Assembly: GCA_000151295.1 (NCBI GenBank)
Contig: GG745346.1
Span: forward strand, 573,038 to 637,037
DNA from: Allomyces macrogynus ATCC 38327
Lineage: Eukaryota; Blastocladiomycota; Blastocladiomycetes; Blastocladiales; Blastocladiaceae
Direction of reading: 5' to 3'
DNA: 64,000 bases
Under the pieces are notes generated by a model that saw only the letters and a program-made list of their open reading frames with translations, had not been told where the DNA came from and did not search any database. Position 1 is the stretch's first letter, and each line of letters opens with the position of its first letter. The position numbers were made by a program, and so were the translations under genes. This document shows positions 1 through 10,800 of this stretch, piece after piece.

Positions 1-3000
1 CCCGTTGTGGAAATTGACGCGCACGTTGTCCCAGCGGCTGAGCCCGAAACCATCGCTGAGGGGGCGCGCGATCTGCGGGTTGTCGAGGAGGCTGTCGTGG
101 AGGCGGTGGCTGTCGAGGAGAAGGAGGCGGCGCCGCAAGTCGAGGCCGAGGCTGTGATGGAGTCGGTCCAGGTTCAGGAGTCCGTGGCGCGCGGGCTTGA
201 GCAGGCTGCCGCCATTGTCGAGGCGAAGATCGAGGAGCCCGTCCAGGAATCCGTTGCCGCCGCTCCCGCTGCTGAGGAGTCTGTCGCTGCGCCCGTTGCC
301 AAAGAGGCCGTCGCTTCGCCTGCTGCCGAGGAGGTCGTCGCTGCGCCCGTTACCAAGGAGGTCGTCGTTGCCGCGCCCGCTGCCGAGGAGGCCGTGCAGG
401 TCGCCCACGAGACCATTGCCGAGATTGTCGAGGCCAAGATCGACACCCAGGTCGAGGCCAAGATCGACACGCAGGTCGAGGCGCCCGCGCCGGTTCCCGC
501 CGAGCAGGATGCAGTCGTCGTCGCGTACGCCGCCAAGCGCGAAAATGTGGTTGAGGCCGCACAGGCCGCCGCCGAGGCGCCCGCGCAGGAAACCGAGGTT
601 GTTGCTGCGCGCAACGTTGTGATCGAGCCCATTGCCGTCGCCGAGATTGAGGCTGACGAGCCCGTTGCCACGCCTGCCGCGGAACCGGTGGCGCGCGAGA
701 TTGTTGCTGACGTGCCCGCGGTGGCTGAGGTCGAGACAAAGGAGGCTGTTGCCGCGCCTGCTGCCGATGAGGCCGTCGCCACGCCCGCCGCCGAGCTGGC
801 GACGCGCGAGATTGTCGAGGACGCGCCGGTCGTGGAGGCCAAGCTCAAGGATGTGATTGCCCAGATCGACGTGGCTGTGGCCAAGATCGACGAGTTCATT
901 GCCGCGCCCGTCGCCGCGGACACGGCTGCCACTGCTGAGCCCGAGCCGGCTGCGGAGCGCGCGATCACGACCACCGACGCGCCCGCGCCCGCTGTCGAGG
1001 AGATTGGTGAGCCCATCTCGATCCCGGCGCCGGCCGCCGTCGAGGAAATCGGCGAGCCCATCTCGATCCCCGGCCCTGCCGCCGAACCCGCCGCGGTTCC
1101 GCTCCCCGCCGCGACCGAGGCCGAGCAGGTCGACCAGGCCGCGGCCACGCCGTTGCCGGCGCTCGACGAGGTCGAGGTGCAGGATATTGCCGCGCAGACG
1201 CCGCTCCCGGCCGCCAAGGAGGCGGTTGTTGAGGCGACGCGCGAGTTTGTCGCTGAGGAGCCGGTCGCGGTTGTTGAGGCGACGTGCGAAATTGTCGTCA
1301 AGGAGCCGGCCCAGATTGCGGTTGTCGAGGAGACGCGCGAAATTATTGCTGAAGAGCCGGCCCAGGTCGCGGTCGTCGAAGCCACGCGCGAAATTGCTGT
1401 CGAGGAACCCACCACGGTTGCTGCGGAACCCGCGCAGGCCGCTGAGGAGCCCATCGTGGTCGCCAAGGAGTCGGTTCCGGCCGCGGTCGTTGAGGCAGTG
1501 GAGGCTGTGCGCGAGATTGCCGTCGCGGAGCCCGTCGCTGCCGCTGAGAAACCCGCGCAGGCGATTGCCGAGGAGCCCGCCCAAGTTGCGGCCGTCGAAG
1601 AGCCCGCCCAAGTCGAGGCCGTTGCCAAGACGTGCGAGATCGCCATCGAGGAGCCCACCGTCGAGGAACCGGCGCTGGTCGCTGCCGCTGAGCCCGTGCG
1701 TGAGGTCGTGATCGAGGAACCCGCGCCGGCCGTTGCCATCGAGGCGACGCGCGAGATCATCATCGAGGAACCCGCTCAAGTAGAGGCTGTTCCGGAGCCC
1801 GTCGTTGCTGAAGTGACGCGCGAGGTTGCGATCGAGGAGCCCGCCGTTGTCGAGGCTATCGTTGAAGCCACGCCGGAGCCCGCCGTCGTCGAAGCGACGC
1901 GCGAAATCGTCGCCGAGGAAGCTTCTGCCGCCGTCGAGCCCACGCCCGCGCCCGCCGAGACGCCCCTGCCCGAACCGTCCGAGGCCGAGATCCAAGACCA
2001 GGCTGCGCACACGCCGCTGCCAACCACCGCCGCTGAGGAGCCGGCGACGCCTGCGCCCGCCGCGACTCCCCTGCCCGAGCCGACTGAGGCCGAGGTGCAG
2101 GACCAGGCCGCGCACACGCCGCTGCCCGCCGAGACTGCGGCACCCGCCGCCGTCGAAGCGCCTGCGGCCCAGGAAGAGCTCCCGTCGCTCCCGCTCGATG
2201 CAGTCACGGCGTCCGGGTTTACCGCGTCAGTCATGGCCGCGGCGCTCGCGGTGACCGAGGGGATCGCCCTCGAGGAGGCGCCCACGGTTGAGGCCGAGGA
2301 CAAGCAGGTGTTGGAGACGGTGGCTGAGGAGACGGCCGAGCAGACTCAGGTGGAGGAGGTCAAGACTGAGGTTGCCGCGCAGGAGAAGCAGGTCGAGGTT
2401 GTCGCGCAGGAGAAGCAGGCCGAGGTTGTAGTCGTCGAGAAGCCGGTTGAAGCCGCGGTTGCCGAGCTGCAGCAGGCCGAGGCCGTCGTCGTTGAGTCGG
2501 TTGCGGCCGTTGAGGATGTCAAGACCAAGGATGTCAAGACGGAGGTTGTCGCGCAGGAGAAGCAGGCCGAGGTCGCCGTCGTTGAGAAGACGGTTGACGT
2601 CGCCATTGCCGATCAGCAGGAGGCCAAGATCGTTGCTGTCGAGTCGATTCCGGCCGTCGAGAAGGTCAAGGACGAGTTTGTCGAGAAGACGGTCGACGCC
2701 GCGGTCGCCGAACAGCAAGTCGAGGCCGTGGTGGAGATCGAGCCCGTCGCAGAGAAGGCAGTTGAGACCTCCGCTGCCGCCGAGCCCACCGCCCAGGTTG
2801 AGCAGGTCAATGGCGAGGCCGGTGTCGAGGTGCAAGCTGTTGCCACGACCCTGCCCGAGTCGGCCGCGCCGTCGCCCGTCCTGCGAGCCGTGGGCCCGGT
2901 TGTCCCGGCCGAGGAGGCCGAGGAACTCGAGCAGGAGGTCGTTTCGCGCGAGATTGAGGTTGTTGCCGCTGAGGTCCGATGATTCTTCTGAGCGGAACGT

Positions 3001-5271
3001 CTGTGTTTTGAACTGACACGCCGTGCGGACATTTTGTAGGAGGCCGCTCCCGCCGCTAAGGCCGTTCCCGAGGCTGTTGCCGCGCCGGAGGCCGCGCCGG
3101 CCGTCGAGTCGGCTCCCGCTACCGCGGAGCCGCAGGCCGAGGCCAAGGTCGAGGTCGTGACGCGCGAGGTGGAGATTGTCGCTGAGGTACGACTCCCCCA
3201 TTTCCGCGCCTGTCTCCGCTCTCCACCGCGATTTTGCTGACTTGAATCTCATTTTGACTCCCAGATCGCTGCTCCCGCTGCCGACGTCGCCCCGGTCGCC
3301 GCGGAACCCGCCGCCGCCGCCGTCGAGGAGCCGCAGGTCGAGACGCGCGAGATCGTCGAGCCCGCCGCTGCTGAGCCGGCCGCGCCTGCTGCCGCCGCCG
3401 AACCGCAAGTCGAGACGCGCGAGATTGTCGAGCAGGTTGCCGCTGAGCCCGCCGCGCCGGCCTCCGAGCAGGCGCACGAGGCTGTGCCCGAAGCTGCTGA
3501 GCCCGCGGCGACGCAGGAATTTGTCGAGAAGGTTGCCGAGCCCGCCGTCGACGACGCGGTCGAGGCGCAGGTGGTGGCCAAAACGATTGCCGTCGAGGTC
3601 GTGCAGAAGCAGGCCCAGCCCGAGCCGGTTGCTGAGGTCATCGAGGTAGCTGCTCCCGCCGCGACGCCCGTCGAGCTCCAGGCGGAGACGCCGCGTGAGC
3701 TGCCCGCCGCCGCGCCTGAGCTGGTTGCCGAGGTCGTCGAGGTTGCTGCTCCCGCCAAGGAAGCCGTGGCGCCCGTCGAGCCCCAGGCCGAGACGCCGCG
3801 CGAGTTGCCCGCCGTCGCCGACGCGACGTCCGCGCCGGCCGCCGCTCCGGTCGCGGAAGTTGCTGCGGTCGAGGACAAGGTGGAAGTGGTCGAGAGTGTT
3901 GCTGTCGAGCTCGAGCAGGCCCAGGAGCCGGCTGTCGAGCAGGTCCAGATCGCGGCGGAGCCCTCCGTCGATGTCGTTCAGGCCGTCGCCGCGCCCGTCG
4001 TCGAGGCCGTTGCTGCCGCGCCCGCCGCTGAGGAGCAGGCGCCGGCCGTGGCCGAGGCCCCGCGCGCGCTGCCCGAGGAGCCCGTGCAGACCGTTGCCGA
4101 CGTTGCGGCGGCTGAACCGGTCGTTGTCGCCGTCGAGGCCGTTGCTGAGGAGCAGGCGCCGGCCGTGGCCGAGGACCCGCGCGCGCTGCCCGAAGAGCGC
4201 GAGCAGGTCGTTGCTGCCGTGGTCGTGTCCGAGCCGATCGCCGCCGCTGCCGTCGAGGTAGTCGAGCCGCAGCAGCAGGTTGAAGTTACTGAACCAGTCC
4301 AGGCCGCGGCTGACGCGCCCGTCGAAGTGCAGGCGCAGGAACCGGCGCCGGTGGCTGAGGCGATTGCCGAGCCCGTCGCGATCGAGGCTCCGGTTGTTGC
4401 GCCGGTTGAGGAGCGCGCAATCGCCACTGTGGTCGAAGCCCCGGTCGCTCCGGTTGAGGAGCGCGCGATTGCCGAGCCCGTTGTGGTCGAGGCCCCGGTT
4501 GCCCCGGCCGAGGAGCACGCGATTGCCGAGCCCGTTGTGGTCGAGGCCCCGGTTGCCCCGGCCGAGGAGCATGCGATTGTTGAGCCCATTGTGATCGAAG
4601 CCCCTGCCGCGCCGATTGAGGAGCGCGCTATCGCCGAGCACGAGGAGGCCGAGGTCGTGGAGACTGTCGAAGTCATTGACGTCGTCGCGGCTCCGGAGGA
4701 GGCGCACGCGCAGGTTGAGATCGTGGAACAAGCTGCGATCGTCGAGCCCGCCGCTGTTATTGTCGAGGCGGTGCAGGAGGTCGCGCAGCCGGTGGAGGTG
4801 GCCAAGGTTGCCGAGCCCGTCGCGGCCGTACCCGCAGAAGTTGCGGAGGTGGTTGCGGCGCCTGCCGGGATCGCTGAGGCCGTCGCGATTGCCGCTCCCG
4901 CTGAGATTGCCGAACCGGTCGCAATCGCCGCCCCCGCGCCCGTCGCCGTCCCCGAGCCCGCGGCCGCGCCCGCGATCACGCCCATTGACACGGCCGCTGC
5001 TGTCGCGGCCGAGCCCGCCGAGTCCGTCCCCGCGCCGCTCTCGGCGCAGCCATCGATCGATGATGTGGTCGAGTCGGTCGGGTCCGCCATTGCCGCCGCT
5101 GAGACCGCAGTCGAGTCGGTGCCGGTCGTCGAGGCCGTCCGCGACATTGCCGCCGATATCGTGGTTGTCGGGTCGGAGCTGGCGCCCACGACCCAGGAGG
5201 AGGCGGCGCCGGTGCCGCCGCCCAAGCCGAAGTCGAAGATTGCCAACTTGATTGCCAAGTTCTCGTTCTAA
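1..5271 (+). CDS. Ala/Glu/Val/Pro-rich repeat protein, 5' partial
   Basis: The reading frame is open at the left edge, so the start lies outside the window. Three exons: 1-2973, 3040-3186 and 3265-5271. The introns are 2974-3039 (GTCCGA...TAG) and 3187-3264 (GTACGA...CAG), both in phase 0, giving about 1,700 visible codons that end in PKSKIANLIAKFSF. Nearly all of it is degenerate repeats of A, E, V and P, including many copies of a REIVxEEPA-type motif, several TPLPxxxEAExQDQAA motifs, and an exact 18-residue tandem unit (AIAEPVVVEAPVAPAEEH). I see no Cys-rich or catalytic domain and no clear membrane segment. The composition suggests a long acidic, disordered or helical filament-like protein, with a basic hydrophobic tail that could be an anchor. 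I do not recognise a family and infer no function. A 1,132-codon antisense open frame over the same DNA is a composition artefact. Confidence 0.8.
4465..4572 (+). repeat. 54-bp tandem repeat inside the repeat-protein gene
   Basis: Two adjacent 54-bp units (4465-4518 and 4519-4572) are almost identical at the DNA level and encode the 18-residue unit AIAEPVVVEAPVAPAEEH. More diverged copies flank them on both sides. The near identity points to recent unequal exchange or slippage within the coding repeat. Confidence 0.85.
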
Positions 5272-6275
5272 GCCGGCCACTGACTGACTGTCAGTTGTGC
5301 GAGCGCGAGGAGCGCGCCAAGGTGGGGAGGAAGAAAGCCATTCATTGTCGTTTTGCTTGCTTCCGTTTGCATTCTTGTTTTGTTTTCGCACGATGTCGGC
5401 GAGCTTGCATTGTATCGTAGATGTTGCGGCGCCGGCCTGTTCATAGCTGTAAACAACGTTCCATTTGCTTCTTGGATCCTCGCGCTCGCGGTGCCGCTGC
5501 AGTTCCGCGCGTCGCGGCGTGCGCGCTGCGGCGTTGTTTGCTGGTGCTTGCTGCCTTCGCAAGTTGCGAAGCGTGCGACGCGATCGCGTGCAAGTGACTT
5601 GGGCCATTTGGTCCCCCAACTCCATTGTCCAAATCGTGGCAAATGTTCAGTCCGCGCGCTCATCGACTGCTTACGACAGTTGCCGACCAACGACACCCGA
5701 CTTGGCGCAAACCAACAAAATCCATAACCTGTGCACGATTGCCGCTCGACCCAGCGACCCCTTTCTGCAAGATCGCCGAGCCGTCCGAGCACGCTGCTGG
5801 CGCCGACTCCCCACCCATAGACCGAGCTGGACCCGAGACCGAACCAAGTTTGCATACAAGCATGCTATTGGCGCCTTCGTGCATGAACGCCGAGCCCGCG
5901 CCCGTGCAGGGCCGACGGCGGTTCCCCGCAACAGCTGCGACTGCCGTTAACCCCATTGTCCCGCCGCCACTGCCCTCGTCCGTCGTTCATGCTCCGCCGC
6001 CGTTTTCGGGTGGACATCAAGTAGGATGAGCTCGCGATTGCGATTCCGTTGCGGGCGTGGAGCTCATTTCTCTTGCGCGCATAGCCCGTGTTGCTGCGCA
6101 TCAAGACGGGGCCAACGAGCGTGTCGTTGGGCCGCACCGATCGGGCGTCGGACCAGCGGTGGCCGCGCGTGACTAACAATGTGCGCAACGAGAGCAGCCA
6201 AGTGTGGAAGTTGGACGTGCAGCTCGGTTTCCGCTCAGGTGCGGTCCATTTCAGCAAACATGAAGCACGAGCCCT
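5272..6275. other. intergenic, no gene seen
   Basis: Sequence between the repeat protein and the small four-exon gene. Open frames here are short, mutually inconsistent and show no family motif. It presumably holds a 3' end and a promoter, but I recognise no specific site. Confidence 0.5.
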
Positions 6276-6961
6276 ATGCAGCTGTCGAATGCTGACGAAT
6301 CGGTGACGGTCGATCGTCTAGCCAGCGAGCACTACCAGACGGACGCGGCCGAGGACGAGCGGGTACGACGTCTGAGCGAGCGCCTAAAAAAGGAGCAGTT
6401 TTGGGATGCGCGGCGGTGCGTCGCCTTTTTCCGTTTGGTCGGGTGTTATTACTGTTGCTGACATGATCCGCAACGACAGGACTCGGTGGGAGCAAATGGA
6501 CCAGACGCGCTGGCTGCATGTGCGTGTCTCGGACGAGCAGGCTCGGCGGCTGCAGGAGGCCAAACGGCAGCGGAGCAAGTTGGGCCAGAGCAGGTGCGTC
6601 GCGCGGCACCACTGCAAGCAAAGCAAGCTCACGACGCCAATCGATCTCTAGCGTGGGCTACGACATTGTCTCGAGCGGGTACCTGACCAACTTGCGTGGG
6701 CAGCGACTGCACGGCGCCGACAGCGCGGCAAGGGTACCGTGATCTCGCCATTCCCCCCACTTTGATTCGGCCGCGACTCACGTGCTCACGCGAAATCCGT
6801 CCATGTGGTGGTGCTCGGCGCGCCTGTCGAGCAGGACGCAAAACATCCACCGGAACGCCAACACGTACGACCCGGTGCGTGGGTGCGACTTGCACCCAAC
6901 GCCGCACGAGCCGCGCACGCCGCTGCCGCGGCCCGTGAACGGGGTGCGGCGGATTGTGTGA
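6276..6961 (+). CDS. small four-exon protein of unknown function
   Basis: Gene model: exons 6276-6415, 6480-6593, 6652-6738 and 6835-6961 (stop TGA). Introns 1 and 2 (64 and 58 nt) are GT-AG and keep the frame in phase 2; intron 1 has a CTGAC branch-like site. The third donor is less certain: GTGATC at 6739 keeps frame, while the better-looking GTACCG at 6734 does not. The product is about 150 residues, basic and helical at first (ERVRRLSERLKKEQFW, then EQARRLQEAKRQRSKLGQ), with a Pro-rich tail (NANTYDPVRG, PRTPLPRPVNG). The size and the tail resemble small axonemal or microtubule-inner proteins of flagellated organisms, but I cannot match a family. An ATG at 6260 is in another frame and stops after 11 codons. 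Confidence 0.55.
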
Positions 6962-7821
6962 CGTTTGACGGGTGGAGAAGACAGACTGGACTCGAGCGCG
7001 CGGTGCAATACATGTCGGTTGGGCAGGATCAGCGCGGTTCAGCAAAATCAGCACGATTTGCTGCCGGGAACCTGATTTCGGAGAGAGGAAGCATCAGAGG
7101 GAGCACCAGCTTCCCGTTCGCCTCGCGGCACGCACTCCACGTGGGAAACGCAAGTGCCTCCCGGTCTGTGATCACAAACGACCAGCGTCTCGCACGTTTG
7201 CTCCTTGGCTGTGCTCGGCTCGCGTCGTCGCGCGCGGCCACTGGGCAGCGCAAGTCCGCACCCCCGACTTCCCGCACGCATCACCATCGCGCACGACTGG
7301 CCGCACTTGGTTTGGAGCACCGAACCGTGTCCGGCCCGCGGCAAGCTTCCGACGCATACGCAGTGCACAATCACCTCCGCGACGACTGTCGTCTCCCGTT
7401 CTCGTTCTCGAAGCGCTCTCGCCGCGCACAGCCGGGATTCGTGCCCCCGACCGCGCGCCGTCGCTCAGCACCCGTCCGTGTCGCCCCGACCGCGCTCGCT
7501 CCCTCGATCGCATCGCGGATCCGCAACGAACCACCTGCTGCTTCTTGGCCCAACACGCTGTGGCGTGCTCCACAGCCCAGCTTCGACATTTCGCCTGTCA
7601 TTTGTCGCTCGTCTTCACCCGCACCCCTCGTCTTTTCGGCTCTGGCCGCCCTTGGGCAGCCAACTGCGAGCAACCTGCCCGTGATCGTGTCCATCACGCC
7701 GTCTCCTCACGCACATTTCGACCGACGTTGACTGGCTGCCCAGTGACCACGACCAACTGCTTCTATACGATCGCACCGCGCGTTCTCTAACCTCTCCACC
7801 CCCTCCACCGCCACCGCCGCC
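6962..7821. other. intergenic, probable promoter of the TmcB-like gene
   Basis: GC-rich, pyrimidine-rich sequence just before the start codon at 7822, which sits in a good context (gccgccATGg). Long open frames on both strands change register and lack motifs, so I do not call a gene. Confidence 0.45.
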
Positions 7822-10800
7822 ATGGCGGGCGGCAGCTCCAAGTGGCGCGCGCGGCTCACCGCGTTTCTCTATAACTGCGCCTTTTCGCTCGCGTGCGACA
7901 ACCATGTTGCCGAAAAAATCGACCTGCTCGGCCGACTCGTCGAGGGTATCCAGTTCACGGCGCTCGCCTTGCACCCGGCGCTGACCGGCTGGGGCCAATC
8001 GGGGGTGCAACTCTTTCTGAGCTACTTTTTGCTCGAATTCGGCTCGTCAACCGAGTTTTACGCGCTCGTCATTGTTGTGCTCTTCATGTTCCTGATGCTC
8101 GCGCGGCTCGGGATTCAAGTCGCCAGCTACGGGATCACGCCGGTTTCACGGTTCCTGCATTTCGGTCGCATCAGCTTCAAGGTCGTGCAAACTTTCATGT
8201 GCCTCCCGGTGGGCGTCGTTGTCACGCGCGTGCTCGACGATAACGTGACCATCTTGCTCAACGCCGCCGACAGCGCGAGCACCGGCGATACCAGTGGTGG
8301 CGCGCCCGGTAACAGCAGCAGCACAAGCACTGCCACAGCCATCGCCAATATCGTATTGGCCGTGGTCGTGTTTGTTGTCTGCCTTTTCCCGACCATGGTC
8401 ACGTTCACGTTCCTGTCCCCGCCCGACCACGCGCGGATCACGGGCCTGACGCGCGTCTCGTCGCGGCAACAACTATGGGTTGGCCTCCTCAAGCTCGCCA
8501 TGGGCGTCTCCTACAGCCTGCTCGGCGTGCAGTCGCGGTACACGACGATCTCCGGGCTCTTTGCGTTACTCGTCTCCATCTTCATCGTACCCTACTACGG
8601 CGCCGGCCTGCCCGAACCTGCTCAGCACCATGTGGGTCGCCCTCCCGATCTTCTTTGCGATCGTTGCCCTCTTCCTGCCCGGCACCGGCACGACCGTGAC
8701 CTCGTCGCCATTTTTCATGACCGCGGTCGTTGGCGCGATCCCGTTTGCTGCGGCCGTGGGCGCGCTCTACGTCCTGCGGGTCCAGTACCTCCTCCGCGGG
8801 ACCGGATTCTGGGAACGCGAGTTGCGCAACCTCGGGCATTACTGGAAATCCGTCGGGTCACGCACGTCCCGGTGGCGCGCGAGCGCGGTCCGGCGCGCGT
8901 CGCAGGCTGTCGGCGGGACTGCCGGTACCGAGGTGCCCGCGACCCCGACAACCCCGTCGGCTGCCGGCAATAGCGGTAACGACGACGCGACCACGACGAC
9001 CGCGGCGGCCGAGGCCGTCTTCCCAGCCCTTCCGCCGGACGTGGTCCTGTCGCGGTGCCGGTTCCATCTCGAGGTCGTGCACGCGGCCTACTACATTCAT
9101 TTCGCGTCGCACGGCAAGGCGATGCCGTGGGTCGTGGATTTCACGACGCGCGCGACCAAGAAGTTTGCGGGCAATGTGATGCTGCAGGAACTGTTGATCC
9201 TATGGCTGGGGTACTTTGATGCCGGTTCGGCACACCAGCGCGCCGTTGTCAACAATATGATTCGCAAGCTCGTCGCGCGGCACATGGTCTATTGGGACGT
9301 GCGGTTCACGTTCTTTCGGATCTTGAAGATGCATGAGATGGCGACCTACCGGCAGCAGGAGGATCTGCGCAGGTTTACGACTTTGGATTTGGCGCGCTAC
9401 GTACGTGCTCTCGAAGTTGGTGTGGGTTGGTGCACGTCGCATCGGTTCACTGATCACTGCCGCGCTGCAATTTTGAATGTAGATCCACAACTTCACGCTC
9501 GCGCGAAAAGAGCACACGGTCGCGCTGCGGTGGGCCTGTCATTTCTGGAAGTCAGCGAGCAGCGATCATCCGAACATCGACACGGTACGCCCTCCTGGTG
9601 CACCAAGATCAACCTCTCGAACGTCACTCATCCGAACCCCCCCCCCCCCCCCCCCGTTCACGTAGATCGATTTCTTGGCCGGGCGAATGCAAAAGCACCA
9701 AACGCGGTCGCTGCGGCACTACCGCATCCTGCTCTACAGGTATCGACCCTTTTCGTCCTGCCTTATCCACTCTACCCGCGTCATCCCCCGACTGACACTC
9801 CTCCACCACCACCGTGTAGCTTCCCGTCGGTCATTTCATTGCTTCGGTGCTACGCCTCGTTCGTGCTCGATTGCCTCAACAACCGTTCCCTCGCTGAAGA
9901 AATCCTCGAGCACGCCGAAAAGCTCCAAGAGGACCGCATGGAATCAAGGTCGGCCGTCCCGCACGCGACCATGGTCGCGGCCCTCCGCCCGACAGCGTCG
10001 TCCGTCGCCGCCGACAACCCATCGACCGTATCACTGCCCATGGTCATGTCGGGCCCGTCCCCCGGCGACTCGGCGCGACAAATGATGCCGCCACCAACAT
10101 CGCCCACCAAGTCGGCGAGCGGTGGGACCATGCGTGCGCGGCGCAGTAACAACGGGAGCACCGACTTGTTGCAGACGCCCGCCGGCGCCGGTGGTGGGGA
10201 CGATGCGTACTCGGAGCACACGCGCACGAGCAGCCACGCGCACAGTTCGGACGTGCTGCAGTCGATCAATGCGCAGTCGATCTTTGATGTGGATAGCTTC
10301 GAGGAGCAGCGGCACGGGCTCGCGATGGCTGGGTTGCGCAAGCTCACGCAGCGGATCGTGCTGTCGCTCGGCGTGCTGCTGGCCGGGATCATTGCGCTGT
10401 ACCTGATCGGGGTCAACGTCATGGCGGCCGAGGCCGCGGATCGCGCGAGTATGCTAGATGCCGGCGAGTATGTGGTGTCCCGGTTGTGCTTGGCTTGGTT
10501 CTGAGTTTTGGAACTCACCGATGACTCTCGTTCGCGTTTTTTTTTTAGCCTGCGCATCAACTTTTTGCAATCGGCCTACGACATCCTGACGCTCAACCAC
10601 CAGCTCGCGAGCAACGCGACCGACGCCGACAAGACGCACACGCAGCAATCCCTGATCCTGTCGGGCGCCAACATCATGACCACGCTTAACTCCATGTTCA
10701 ACCGGTCCTCGACGATCGGGACCAACCTCAATTTCTGGGCGACGCCGTTCGTGTACGACTTCACCACGGGCATCACCGTGAACCCGATGGCGTTTATCCG

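Noticed and set aside
174..1763. 529-codon minus-strand Ser/Thr/Ala-rich frame
   Set aside because: Same cause: antisense shadow of the repeat gene at the left edge.
2227..5625. 1,132-codon minus-strand open frame rich in Leu, Arg, Gly and Asp
   Set aside because: It is the complement of the Ala/Glu/Val repeat gene. Its codons mirror the sense bias, it crosses both introns of that gene, and it shows no domain or start context.
8587..8625. A 39-nt intron (GTACCC...CTCAG) as explanation for the frame change in the TmcB-like gene
   Set aside because: Its length is a multiple of three, so it does not change the frame; a one-base change in the CCC run does.
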